This document shows, piece after piece, positions 9,453 to 17,231 of a stretch of DNA of 64,000 nucleotides; position 1 is the stretch's first letter; each line of letters opens with the position of its first letter. The DNA comes from Pseudomonadota bacterium (GTDB lineage Bacteria > Pseudomonadota > Alphaproteobacteria > Micavibrionales > UBA1664), in assembly GCA_009926935.1 (NCBI GenBank), contig RFNZ01000004.1, positions 85,104 to 149,103 on the forward strand, given 5' to 3'. A program made the position numbers and the translations under genes. Below the pieces are notes generated by a model that saw only the letters and a list, made by a program, of their open reading frames with translations, was not told the origin of the DNA and did not search any database.

Positions 9453-9945
9453 CAATATCTGGTTCATTCAGAACAACCTTTCGGTTTTCTTTATCAATCT
9501 CTACTAAAAACGGTTCGCAGAACGGTATAAAATAATTCTCTTTCTTGCCCTTGATTTCCAAAAGGTCGCTGGCACCGAAATTGCGCACACCAAGCACGCG
9601 GCCAAGGGCTTTGCCATCCGGCGTTACGGCCTCCATACCCTCGAGTTCTCTTAGGTAAACCGTGCCCTCATCGGGTTGGGGCAAATCAGCTTCGTCAACA
9701 TACAGCTGCGTGCCGCGAAGGCGTTCAGCCACATTGCGGTCGGTGACCCCTTTGACGCTGCAGACAACCACATCGCCTTTCAGGTCATTTTTGTAGGTAA
9801 GCAGAATACGGTCTGGCTTGGTATCACTGGTGTAAACGCCAGCATCGCCAAACATCAAATCAAGGTCTTCAAGGAAATACTGCACCTTCACATCGCCGCG
9901 CACGCCGTGCGCCGTCGTAATCCTGCCGATGAGAACACGCTTCAT
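9448..9945 (-). CDS. rimM: ribosome maturation factor
   Basis: Assists assembly of the 30S head, binding S19. Seen: VLIGRITTAHGVRGDVKV at the start, a conserved middle (LYVDEADLPQPDEGTVYLRELEGMEA) and the PRC-barrel C terminus with IPFCEPFLVEID. I prefer the ATG at 9945 (AGGGG, five-base spacing) over a GTG at 9951. Its stop codon lies within the palindromic repeat that separates it from trmD. Confidence 0.95.
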   Translation of the reverse strand: MKRVLIGRITTAHGVRGDVKVQYFLEDLDLMFGDAGVYTSDTKPDRILLTYKNDLKGDVVVCSVKGVTDRNVAERLRGTQLYVDEADLPQPDEGTVYLRELEGMEAVTPDGKALGRVLGVRNFGASDLLEIKGKKENYFIPFCEPFLVEIDKENRKVVLNEPDIV

Positions 9946-9956
9946 GAACACCCCTG

Positions 9957-9987
9957 AAAAACCCTCTCCCCAAAGGGGGGAGAGGGT
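9957..9987 (-). terminator. hairpin after rpsP
   Basis: Eleven-pair stem ACCCTCTCCCC / GGGGAGAGGGT followed by TTTTT on the minus strand, nine bases after the rpsP stop. It may act as a partial terminator inside the operon, reducing rimM/trmD expression relative to rpsP. Confidence 0.8.
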
Positions 9988-9995
9988 AAAACATA

Positions 9996-10406
9996 TTAAG
10001 CAGCAGCTTCAGGAGCGGCTTCAGCAGCAGCTTCGGCCTTCGCGGCTTCGGCGGCTTCACGTGCGGCTTCAGCTTTGGCGGCTTGTTCTTTCACGCGCTC
10101 TTGAGCCTTCGCTTTTGGTGCTGATTTGTTAGGGCGTACCGATTGTTTTGGCATCGGAATAATGCCTGCTTTGCCAAGGAAAATGGCAATGCGTTCCGAA
10201 GGCTGCGCGCCCTTTGCAAGCCAGCCTTTGATTTTCTCAGCATCAAGGATGACGCGGTTAGGGTCGGTTGCAGCGAGCAGCGGGTTGTATGTACCCAGAC
10301 GCTCGATGAACTTGGAATCACGTGGTGAGCGGGAATCAGTCACAACGATACGGTAGTACGGAAGGTTTTTACGACCACCGCGGGACATTCTGATTTTAAG
10401 TGCCAT
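9996..10406 (-). CDS. rpsP: 30S ribosomal protein S16
   Basis: Small-subunit assembly protein. Seen: MALKIRMSRGGRKNLPYYRI and SRSPRDSKFIERLGTYNP near the N terminus, then ILDAEKIKGWLAKGAQPSERI. At 136 aa it is longer than the 80-residue core; residues 85-136 form a Lys/Ala/Glu-rich tail ending in Ala repeats, as in several alphaproteobacteria. AAGGAG upstream supports the start. A palindromic repeat (10441-10510) separates it from ffh. Confidence 0.97.
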   Translation of the reverse strand: MALKIRMSRGGRKNLPYYRIVVTDSRSPRDSKFIERLGTYNPLLAATDPNRVILDAEKIKGWLAKGAQPSERIAIFLGKAGIIPMPKQSVRPNKSAPKAKAQERVKEQAAKAEAAREAAEAAKAEAAAEAAPEAAA

Positions 10407-10440
10407 TTTTACTTTCTCCTTAGATTGAAATTAGAAAATT

Positions 10441-10510
10441 TTAACCACTAAGATCACGAAGGACACTAAGAAGGGCAGTCTCTTAGTGATCTTAGTGTGC
10501 TTAGTGGTAA
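10441..10510. repeat. 70-bp imperfect palindrome, CACTAAG-type
   Basis: The arm TTAACCACTAAGATCACGAA is mirrored by an imperfect complement ending CTTAGTGTGCTTAGTGGTAA. It is built of 9-base units with core CACTAAG or CACGAAG and lies between ffh and rpsP. Related copies are at 14823-14891 and 16002-16071. Confidence 0.88.
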
Positions 10511-10522
10511 AAACTTTTTTGT

Positions 10523-12046
10523 TCATTTCTTACCCTTAAAAAACTCTGGCGGTAGGCCGCCTGGTAATTTCGGTTGCTGGCCCATGCCAAGGCTTGCAAA
10601 CGGGTTTGCGCCAAGCTGGGGTAAGCTGTCTTTCATCTTTTCAAATGCGGCAGGGTCTTGGGCCGCGGCATCGGCCACCATGGCATCAAAGGCGTTTCCA
10701 CCAAGCAAGCCTTTGGCCATGCTCATCATGCCGCCCATGCCCATTTTACGCATTTTCTTCATCATGGTTTGCATCTGGTCGAACTGCTTCATCAGGCGGT
10801 TGACATCCTGAACGGTCGTGCCCGACCCCTCGGCAATACGGCGGCGGCGGGAACCGGAATTTAAAATCAGGTCGGGCTTGCCGCGTTCGCGCTTGGTCAT
10901 GGAATTCATGATCGCTTCCTGACGCTTCAAAATCGTTTCATCCAATTTGGCTTCATCTATTTTACCGGACATGCGGGACAGGCCAGGCAGCATTTTCATC
11001 ATGGAACCAACGCCGCCCATTTGCTTCATTTGGGCCAGTTGGTTTCTAAAGTCATCAAGGTCAAACTTACCTTCCTGAAACTTTTTGGCGGCTTCCGCAG
11101 CTTTGTCGCGGTCCATCGTTTCAACCGCTTTTTCAACAAGGCTGACAACATCGCCCATGCCCAGAATGCGGCCTGCAACGCGGTCTGGTTTGAAGGCTTC
11201 AATGGCGTCCGATTTTTCGCCCGTTCCTAAAAACTTGATGGGCTTGCCCGTGACAAACCGCATGGACATCGCAGCCCCGCCACGTGTATCGCCGTCTATA
11301 CGGGTGAGCACAGTGCCAGTAATGCCAACGCGGGTTACAAACTCGGTCGCCACATTGACAGCGTCTTGGCCCATCATGGCGTCGACCACCAGAAGCGTTT
11401 CAACGGGCTTGGCTATGTCGCGTACGCTGGCCACTTCCGCCATCAGGGCGTCGTCAATCGCAAGGCGGCCGGCTGTATCCAACAGCAGCACGTCATAAGC
11501 TTCAAGCTTGGCCGCTTCAAGGGCGCGCTTGGTGATTTCAATCGGGTTTTGGCCGGCGATGATGGGCAGTGTTGCAACACTGTTTTGTTCACCTAAAATG
11601 CGCAACTGGTCTTGGGCTGCTGGGCGCTGCGTATCAAGTGACGCCATCAATACTTTTTTGCGGCCCTTGGTCAGAAGCTTGGCAAGCTTGCCCGTCGTCG
11701 TGGTTTTACCGGAGCCCTGCAAACCAACCATTAAAACAACAGCAGGGGGCGTGACATCGATGTTCAGCGCGCTCTCGGCGGCATCGCCAAGCATTGCCAA
11801 AATGCCGTCATGGACAATTTTAACAATTTGTTGCGTAGGGCTTACGGATTTGATGATGTCTGCGCCAACCGCAACGTCTTTCACCTTCGCCATGAATTCC
11901 TTGGCAACAGGCAAAGCGACATCGGCCTCAAGCAGGGCCACGCGGATTTCGCGTAATGCCAGATCAACGTCTTCTTCGCTGAGCTTCGTGTTGCCACGTA
12001 GCTTGTCGAAGACTTGTCCTAACTTCTCGGTCAGTGACTCAAACAC
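10523..12046 (-). CDS. ffh: signal recognition particle protein
   Basis: GTPase that binds signal sequences and 4.5S RNA and docks with FtsY for membrane targeting. Seen: an N-terminal four-helix bundle, the P-loop GLQGSGKTTTTGKLA, DTQRPAAQDQL, DTAGRL and TRIDGDTRGGAAMS of the NG domain, then a Met-rich M domain (about 320-460) with SGSRRRRIAEGSG RNA-binding residues. I place the start at the GTG at 12046 because the product then begins at the conserved FESLTEKLGQVF and GAGG lies six bases upstream; a longer frame reaching 12157 adds an unconserved 37-residue N terminus. 507 aa. No SRP RNA gene was found in the window. Confidence 0.96.
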   Translation of the reverse strand: MFESLTEKLGQVFDKLRGNTKLSEEDVDLALREIRVALLEADVALPVAKEFMAKVKDVAVGADIIKSVSPTQQIVKIVHDGILAMLGDAAESALNIDVTPPAVVLMVGLQGSGKTTTTGKLAKLLTKGRKKVLMASLDTQRPAAQDQLRILGEQNSVATLPIIAGQNPIEITKRALEAAKLEAYDVLLLDTAGRLAIDDALMAEVASVRDIAKPVETLLVVDAMMGQDAVNVATEFVTRVGITGTVLTRIDGDTRGGAAMSMRFVTGKPIKFLGTGEKSDAIEAFKPDRVAGRILGMGDVVSLVEKAVETMDRDKAAEAAKKFQEGKFDLDDFRNQLAQMKQMGGVGSMMKMLPGLSRMSGKIDEAKLDETILKRQEAIMNSMTKRERGKPDLILNSGSRRRRIAEGSGTTVQDVNRLMKQFDQMQTMMKKMRKMGMGGMMSMAKGLLGGNAFDAMVADAAAQDPAAFEKMKDSLPQLGANPFASLGMGQQPKLPGGLPPEFFKGKK

Positions 12047-12193
12047 AAAAAACCTCAAAACAAATTGGCCCCAGTGAGCGTAATCGCCGACTGAGGGGTA
12101 CCCTTGGGCACTAGCAACGCCAGTGATGGGTGAATTTGGCAGTGTTTTATAAGCCACCTAGCCAAAAGTCAACAATTCCCTGATATTAGGGTC

Positions 12194-12964
12194 ATGATAC
12201 CTTTTTTGAAGATGCACGGCTGCGGCAACGATTTTATCGTGGTCGATGCCCGTGAAGTCGATATATCAGGGCTTTTGGCAGATAAACCTACCCTAGCAAA
12301 GCTGTGTGACCGCCATTTTGGCGTGGGCTGCGACCAGTTTATCGCAATCGCAAACAGCCAGACGGCGGATGCCGAAATGCTCATCCACAATGCCGATGGA
12401 AGCCCGGCCGGCATGTGCGGAAATGCAGCCAGATGCGTAGCCGACATCATTCTTAAAGAAACAGGTAAACCCGAAATCACGCTCTCGGTGGGCTCTCGCA
12501 GACTTCAATGCTGGCGAGATGGCGATGTAACGATCGATATGGGCGCACCGGCTTCGATTGGCGAAGCCAAAGTGTTGGATGCACTACCAAAAGCGGTCAC
12601 GGTCGATATGGGTAACCCGCATGCGGTCTTTGTTGTGGACGATGCCGAAAAAATTGAACTAGAAAAAATTGGCCCGATTGTCGAAAACGATGCGCAATTC
12701 CCCAACCGCACGAATGTCGAATTTATTTCAAGGGAAGGGGCAGGCTTAAGGATGCGCGTATGGGAAAGGGGCGCAGGTGTTACGCTGGCCTGCGGTTCAG
12801 GTGCCTGCGCCGCGATTGTGGCTGCCGTTACAAAGGGTATAACCCCACGTAAAACCGCCATTCGTATGGATGGCGGAACGCTGCAAATGGAATGGCGCGA
12901 AAGCGACGGGCACGTGCTGATGGCAGGGCCCGTCACGTATGTCTTTAAGGGAACTCTTCTTTAG
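12194..12964 (+). CDS. dapF: diaminopimelate epimerase
   Basis: Converts LL- to meso-diaminopimelate for lysine and peptidoglycan. Seen: MHGCGNDFIVVD near the start, the catalytic Cys pair C75 (GMCGNAAR) and C200 (LACGSGAC), and NPHAVFVV near 141; 256 aa is slightly short but complete. It heads the dapF-mtaB-ftsY series typical of alphaproteobacteria and is divergent from ffh. Two small minus-strand genes lie between it and mtaB. Confidence 0.96.
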   Translation: MIPFLKMHGCGNDFIVVDAREVDISGLLADKPTLAKLCDRHFGVGCDQFIAIANSQTADAEMLIHNADGSPAGMCGNAARCVADIILKETGKPEITLSVGSRRLQCWRDGDVTIDMGAPASIGEAKVLDALPKAVTVDMGNPHAVFVVDDAEKIELEKIGPIVENDAQFPNRTNVEFISREGAGLRMRVWERGAGVTLACGSGACAAIVAAVTKGITPRKTAIRMDGGTLQMEWRESDGHVLMAGPVTYVFKGTLL

Positions 12965-13038
12965 CTATAAAAGCTATCGACTTTCTTTTCGCTGATATAG
13001 CAAAGCACCAGCACACAGGTAAGAATGACAAACCACAT
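12961..13038 (-). CDS. 25-aa membrane peptide (candidate)
   Basis: An ORF of 26 codons with AAGGA seven bases before its ATG. The predicted product starts with a hydrophobic run (FVILTCVLVLCYI) followed by a short charged tail (SEKKVDS), the shape of a single-pass small membrane protein. It begins 18 bp after the 114-aa gene stop on the same strand and ends overlapping the dapF stop by four bases. Coding status rests on the ribosome site and hydrophobicity only. Confidence 0.4.
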   Translation of the reverse strand: MWFVILTCVLVLCYISEKKVDSFYS

Positions 13039-13056
13039 GGCGTCTTCCTTTTCGTC

Positions 13057-13401
13057 TTAGGCAAGATCGGCAGGCACAACATCGACACGGTCGAAATCTG
13101 CACCACCAAAGCTTGCCAGTTTTTCAAGACGACGGAGCTGTTCTGCCAGCTCCATCAACAAGCGGTTGTCGTTGGAGACGGAATATTCCGACGCCCACCA
13201 CAACCGCGTTCTAACAACCAGCACCCTCTCTTCCGTCCCGTCAGGTTGGGCATTGTGAACAATCTGCGTGTCATGCACGTAGGGATGATTGACCAGCATT
13301 GCATCCTCCTTGAATAAATCGGTTGACTGAAAAAGATGTCCAACCGTAACAAACAAGTCGGCAAGATGCGAGTCTTTATAATTTAATTGCTGCAAGCGCA
13401 C
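13057..13401 (-). CDS. hypothetical protein, 114 aa
   Basis: Not recognised. A small soluble protein with no signal or membrane segment and many charged residues; it contains an RTRLWWASEYS segment in the middle and a predicted helix (MELAEQLRRLEKLA) near residue 85. It lies on the opposite strand between dapF and mtaB, two genes that are usually adjacent, so it is probably a lineage-specific insertion. The candidate 25-aa membrane peptide follows immediately. Confidence 0.55.
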   Translation of the reverse strand: MRLQQLNYKDSHLADLFVTVGHLFQSTDLFKEDAMLVNHPYVHDTQIVHNAQPDGTEERVLVVRTRLWWASEYSVSNDNRLLMELAEQLRRLEKLASFGGADFDRVDVVPADLA

Positions 13402-13528
13402 ATAATATTAGTTTGTGTAATTGATGCAGGGCGGGAACCCATTCATTCAAAACAAAAAATCGCTTTCCATTTTCAGCCAGTTATCAAAGTTGGACTTCTG
13501 CCGCACAAGAGGGCATATCAATCCGCAC

Positions 13529-14785
13529 ATGACATCGCATGCTGAACCCCGCGTTTTGACCTTCGGCTGCCGCCTCAATGCCTATGAGTCGGAGGTGATG
13601 AAATCCCATGCCAAAACAGCGGGCCTTGAAAACGCGATTATCGTGAACACCTGTGCGGTCACGAAGGAGGCCGAACGGCAAGCAAAACAAGCAATCCGTC
13701 GTGCGCGGCGTGAAAACCCCGATGCCCGCATCATCGTAACAGGCTGCGCTGCGCAAATAGCACCCGATAAATACGGCGCGATGCCAGAGGTATCACAAGT
13801 CATCGGGAACGACCTCAAACTCAAGCCCGAAACATGGGGGCTTCCGGCCGAAGAGCGCGTGATCGTCAACGACATCATGTCCGTGACCGAAACCGCAAAC
13901 CATTTGATAGCAGGCTACGACGACCACACCCGCGCCTTCCTGCAAGTGCAAAACGGCTGTGATCACCGCTGCACGTTCTGCATCATCCCCTATGGTCGCG
14001 GCAATTCGCGCTCCGTGCCCATTGGCGCGGTCGCGGAGCAAGTTAAAAAACTGGTGGGTGCGGGATATAACGAGCTCGTGTTTACAGGCGTCGATGTCAC
14101 ATCCTACGGCCGTGATTTACCAGGCACACCAACACTCGGCCAAATGATTAGGCGCGTTTTGGCGCTGGTACCTGAACTCCCGCGCCTGCGTCTATCATCC
14201 CTCGACCCCGCCGAAATTGATGAGGATATGTGGCGCATGATTGAGAGCGAGCCACGCTTCATGCCGCATCTGCACCTGAGTTTACAGGCAGGGGATGACA
14301 TGATTTTAAAACGCATGAAGCGCCGCCATTTACGGCAGGATGTCATCAACACCTGCAATAAAGCCCGCGCCCTTAGGCCCGATATCGCTTTTGGAGCGGA
14401 TATCATCGCAGGCTTCCCGACGGAAACCGACGCGATGTTCGAAAACACGCTAAAGGTGGTGGAGGAATGCGATATCACCTTCCTCCACGTCTTTCCGTAC
14501 TCGGAACGAGAAGGCACGCCAGCAGCCAAAATCCCAGACCAGGTGCCCGTACCCGTGCGTAAAGCTCGCGCGGCCGCCTTACGCGAGCTTGGCGAAAAAC
14601 AGGTTCAGAAATTCCTCCAAAAACATGTGGGCCATGAGCGCACGGTGATTGTTGAAAAAGGCGGCATTGGGCGTACCGAACACTTTGCCGAAGTGAAGCT
14701 AGAAGGCACCCACAAGGTCGGCAGCTTGTTGCACGTCCGTGTCAATGGTATTGAGGGCGATAAGCTAGTGGGAAAAATTGTTTAG
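13529..14785 (+). CDS. mtaB: tRNA t6A37 methylthiotransferase
   Basis: Radical-SAM enzyme that converts t6A37 to ms2t6A37. Seen: an N-terminal UPF0004 domain with LTFGCRLNAYESEVM, VNTCAV and TGCAAQ (three Cys for the auxiliary cluster), the radical SAM motif CDHRCTFC (CxxxCxxC), and a C-terminal TRAM-like region. I start at the ATG at 13529 since homologues begin close to the first Cys motif; an in-frame ATG at 13421 adds 36 unconserved residues. No strong Shine-Dalgarno favours either. It is part of the dapF-mtaB-ftsY run. Confidence 0.95.
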   Translation: MTSHAEPRVLTFGCRLNAYESEVMKSHAKTAGLENAIIVNTCAVTKEAERQAKQAIRRARRENPDARIIVTGCAAQIAPDKYGAMPEVSQVIGNDLKLKPETWGLPAEERVIVNDIMSVTETANHLIAGYDDHTRAFLQVQNGCDHRCTFCIIPYGRGNSRSVPIGAVAEQVKKLVGAGYNELVFTGVDVTSYGRDLPGTPTLGQMIRRVLALVPELPRLRLSSLDPAEIDEDMWRMIESEPRFMPHLHLSLQAGDDMILKRMKRRHLRQDVINTCNKARALRPDIAFGADIIAGFPTETDAMFENTLKVVEECDITFLHVFPYSEREGTPAAKIPDQVPVPVRKARAAALRELGEKQVQKFLQKHVGHERTVIVEKGGIGRTEHFAEVKLEGTHKVGSLLHVRVNGIEGDKLVGKIV

Positions 14786-14787
14786 TT

Positions 14788-14814
14788 GTCATTCCGGCGA
14801 AAGCCGGAATCCAG
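14788..14814. repeat. 27-bp hairpin unit (GTCATTCCGG type)
   Basis: GTCATTCCGGCG AAA GCCGGAATCCAG: a short palindromic unit. An inverted copy occurs at 14897-14923, and the two enclose a 69-bp CACTAAG-type palindrome, giving a nested A-B-A' composite between mtaB and ftsY. Confidence 0.9.
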
Positions 14815-14822
14815 AGATTAAT

Positions 14823-14891
14823 TTAACCACGAAGCACACTAAGAACACGAAGAGACCGGTATCTTAGTGACCTTAGTGCTCTTAGTGGTAA
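14823..14891. repeat. 69-bp imperfect palindrome, CACTAAG-type
   Basis: Same family as 10441-10510 and 16002-16071: left arm TTAACCACGAAGCACACTAA, right arm CTTAGTGCTCTTAGTGGTAA. It is embedded between the two inverted GTCATTCCGG units. Confidence 0.88.
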
Positions 14892-14896
14892 AAAAA

Positions 14897-14923
14897 CTGG
14901 ATTCCGGCTTTCGCCGGAATGAC
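14897..14923. repeat. 27-bp hairpin unit, inverted copy
   Basis: CTGGATTCCGG CTTTC GCCGGAATGAC, the exact reverse complement of the unit at 14788-14814. It ends 18 bp before the ftsY start, so it could affect ftsY mRNA structure. Confidence 0.9.
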
Positions 14924-14941
14924 AGAGTAGGAGAAGAATAA

Positions 14942-15961
14942 ATGGGCATCTGGCCATTTGGCAAAAAAGATAAGGACGAAGAAAAACAGGCAGAAGCGCC
15001 TGCGCCCGAACCCGCGCCAGCACCCGAAGTTGAACCGGAACAGGAAAAATCCTGGCTTGCGCGCCTTTCGGATGGCCTTTCCAAATCCACATCCAAACTC
15101 ACGCAAGGTATTGTCGATGTATTCACGAAATCGAAACTGGATGCGGCCTCGCTCGAAAACTTGGAAGAAGTGCTGATCATGGCCGATTTAGGCCCGCGCA
15201 CAGCCGCTAAAATCGTAGCCACCTTTGGCGCGCGTAAATTCGATGACAACATAGCCCCCCAAAAAGTCCGCGAGGCTTTGGCCGAAGAAATCGAAAAACT
15301 ACTGGCTCCCGTGGCGCAGCCTTTAACAATCAAAAAGCCAGAAAACGGCCCGTTCGTGATACTGGTGACAGGCGTCAACGGCGTCGGCAAAACCACGACC
15401 ATCGGCAAGCTCGGCAAATGGATACAGGCACAAAACCATAAGGTGATGCTGGCCGCGGCCGATACATTCAGGGCGGCCGCGGTTGAACAAATCCAGATAT
15501 GGGGCAACCGCTTGGGCGTACCCGTCGTATCCAAAGATGTGGGGGCCGATGCCGCCGCTGTCGCCTTCGAGGCCTATGAACGCGCCAAACGCGAGGGCAT
15601 GGATGTTCTTGTCATCGATACCGCAGGCCGCCTCCATAACAAATCGGGCCTGATGGATGAACTGGGCAAAATCGTAAGGGTGCTGGGCAAACACGATGCC
15701 GCGGCGCCGCATGCAACCCTTCTGGTGCTTGATGCCACAACCGGCCAAAACGCCTTTGCGCAGGTGGAAGGATTTAAGGAGGTCGCGAACCTCACGGGCC
15801 TCGTTGTCACAAAACTCGATGGCTCGGCGAAAGGCGGCGTTGTTGTGGGCCTTGCCGACAAATTCGGCCTGCCCATCCACGCCGTCGGCGTAGGCGAGGG
15901 GCTTGCGGATTTGCAGCCCTTCACCGCCCGCGACTTCGCCCGCTCCCTCGTCGGCCTGTAA
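14942..15961 (+). CDS. ftsY: signal recognition particle receptor
   Basis: Membrane-associated GTPase partner of Ffh. Seen: a short N-terminal acidic/Pro/Ala-rich A domain (residues 10-35, with PAPEPAPAPEVEPE), an N domain, then the G domain with P-loop GVNGVGKTTTIGKL near 138, AADTFRAAAVEQ, DTAGRLHNKSGLMDEL and TKLDGSAKGG. 339 aa, with a shorter A domain than in E. coli. AGGAGAAGAATAA precedes the ATG. The upstream gap is filled with nested palindromic repeats. Confidence 0.96.
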   Translation: MGIWPFGKKDKDEEKQAEAPAPEPAPAPEVEPEQEKSWLARLSDGLSKSTSKLTQGIVDVFTKSKLDAASLENLEEVLIMADLGPRTAAKIVATFGARKFDDNIAPQKVREALAEEIEKLLAPVAQPLTIKKPENGPFVILVTGVNGVGKTTTIGKLGKWIQAQNHKVMLAAADTFRAAAVEQIQIWGNRLGVPVVSKDVGADAAAVAFEAYERAKREGMDVLVIDTAGRLHNKSGLMDELGKIVRVLGKHDAAAPHATLLVLDATTGQNAFAQVEGFKEVANLTGLVVTKLDGSAKGGVVVGLADKFGLPIHAVGVGEGLADLQPFTARDFARSLVGL

Positions 15962-15966
15962 ACACC

Positions 15967-15993
15967 GTCATTCCGGCGCACGCCGGAATCCAG
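15967..15993. repeat. 27-bp hairpin unit (GTCATTCCGG type)
   Basis: GTCATTCCGGCGCACGCCGG then AATCCAG, five bases after the ftsY stop. Same family as 14788-14814. It is followed at once by a CACTAAG-type palindrome, with no inverted partner on the far side. Confidence 0.88.
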
Positions 15994-16001
15994 AAAAAGG
16001 T

Positions 16002-16071
16002 TTAACCACGAAGTTCACTAAGCACACGAAGGCACTGGCCTCTTCGTGATCTTAGTGTGCTTAGTGGTTAA
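16002..16071. repeat. 70-bp imperfect palindrome, CACTAAG-type
   Basis: Left arm TTAACCACGAAGTTCACTAA, right arm CTTAGTGTGCTTAGTGGTTAA. Third complete copy of this family in the window. With the neighbouring repeats it fills the 331-bp gap between ftsY and the orphan at 16293, where no gene is seen. Confidence 0.88.
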
Positions 16072-16116
16072 TAATTATAGCTGTTCTCGAAGATAATGGC
16101 ATTATCCCTCAATCCC

Positions 16117-16207
16117 GTCATTACCCGCGAAGGCGGGTAATCCATGGTAAAGAAGGCGATCATTGGACTTTTGGCACGATGGATACCCCGCCTTCGCGGG
16201 GTATGAC
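16117..16207. repeat. 91-bp composite element: two inverted hairpin units
   Basis: Unit 1 (16117-16144) begins GTCATTACCCGCG and unit 2 (16180-16207) ends CGCGGGGTATGAC; they are inverted with a 35-bp spacer. The architecture (28 + 35 + 28) matches the 88-bp element inside prmC (27 + 34 + 27), although the stem bases differ, as expected for compensating changes. Confidence 0.85.
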
Positions 16208-16223
16208 GATACTTGTGCCGGTA

Positions 16224-16254
16224 TCGCTGTGTTCTCTGTGTGCGCTGTGGTTAA
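16224..16254. repeat. half of a CACAG-type palindrome
   Basis: TCGCTGTGTTCTCTGTGTGC followed by GCTGTGGTTAA matches the right arm of the repeat at 9375-9452. No left arm is found, so it is a solitary half element. Confidence 0.75.
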
Positions 16255-16264
16255 AAAAACCAAT

Positions 16265-16288
16265 AAAAAAGACCGCCGAAGCGGTCTT
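16265..16288 (-). terminator. terminator of the 271-aa gene
   Basis: Stem AAGACCGC / GCGGTCTT with a 4-base loop, followed by a T run on the minus strand, five bases after the stop of the gene at 16293. Confidence 0.85.
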
Positions 16289-16292
16289 AATT

Positions 16293-17108
16293 TTAGCTAA
16301 TCCCAAAAAAGCGTTTTGCAGGTGCTGGAACCCACGAACGCCAGCCAGTAGGTTTAGCTTCAGGCGGTGCTGGCCATTCAAAAGGCTTGGGAACAAACGG
16401 CGTCGTCATTTTCACAAAATCAGGGTGCTGCGCATATTCTGCGCGTTGTTCATTGGTGAGTGGTTTAAGACCTAATGTGTCAGTAAAATACTGACGCAGC
16501 GCATCTTTAAAAGCGACTGCTTCTGCACCTTCGGCAACCCAATCACTTTTTACAGGCTTAACGGTGAGAGCGGGAGCACCTGCGCGGTGCGCATTCGTAA
16601 GGTCAACATCACCGCGAAAATATTCAATACCTGCAATAAATGCTCTTGGGGTATGGCCTAAAGGCCCACTAAAAAATCCTGAATCCACGCCACGAACACT
16701 AAGGTTCCGTTTCATCATAGTGGCTGCATATACGGGAGCATGATAGTCGCCAGTCATTTCAGAGAGCACAACGCGACCTAAATCGCAATCACCTGCAAAT
16801 TCAATTATGTCGGATCTAAGTCCATATTCTGTAGTTCTGCCATTTCGCCACAAATGTGTTTTATTAAACTTTATGTTTCCGTCTTTGGATGTGTACGGTA
16901 TTGCAAAATGGTTATCCCAACGAACGCCTTCTATTTTTGGGAAGGGTAATGCAAATTCACTTAGCACTTCAGCCATTTGGGCTTCAATGGCGTTTACGGT
17001 GGCTTTGTTTCCATCGTTATAAATACCGCGGCAAAAAGCCATCACGGCCCTGCCGCAAGCCCATTCCGGGGTAGGAATAACAGTTGTTCTTGTCATAGTA
17101 CGAGCCAT
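16293..17108 (-). CDS. hypothetical protein, 271 aa
   Basis: Not recognised. Soluble-looking with no signal peptide or membrane helix; it includes RWDNHFAIPYTSKDGN near 63, GLGHTP-like GPLGHTPRAF near 149 and a Pro/Trp-rich tail (FEWPAPPEAKPTGWRSW). An excellent ribosome site (AAAGGAG) and a dedicated terminator make it a genuine single-gene unit. The upstream region is AT-rich compared with its surroundings, and the gene sits in a repeat-laden gap between ftsY and amn, consistent with acquired DNA. No function proposed. Confidence 0.72.
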   Translation of the reverse strand: MARTMTRTTVIPTPEWACGRAVMAFCRGIYNDGNKATVNAIEAQMAEVLSEFALPFPKIEGVRWDNHFAIPYTSKDGNIKFNKTHLWRNGRTTEYGLRSDIIEFAGDCDLGRVVLSEMTGDYHAPVYAATMMKRNLSVRGVDSGFFSGPLGHTPRAFIAGIEYFRGDVDLTNAHRAGAPALTVKPVKSDWVAEGAEAVAFKDALRQYFTDTLGLKPLTNEQRAEYAQHPDFVKMTTPFVPKPFEWPAPPEAKPTGWRSWVPAPAKRFFGIS

Positions 17109-17231
17109 AAAAAATCTCCTTTAAAAATTCAGATAGGCCAAAACTACCTTATATTTACATATAAAATCAACTTTTAATTCAGGATTTAAGCAGACAATGG
17201 CCCAAACACCTGAAATCCTGTATAATTAACC

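Noticed and set aside
12047-12157. 37-residue N-terminal extension of Ffh
   Set aside because: Homologues begin at the FESLTEKL segment and a GAGG ribosome site precedes the GTG at 12046; the extension looks like untranslated leader.
13421-13528. 36-residue N-terminal extension of MtaB
   Set aside because: Methylthiotransferases start close to the first Cys motif; the extension is not conserved in character, though no ribosome site proves the internal start.
14788-16254. Possible CRISPR array
   Set aside because: Repeat units are palindromic, inverted, irregularly spaced and of two nested families; no regular spacers and no cas genes.
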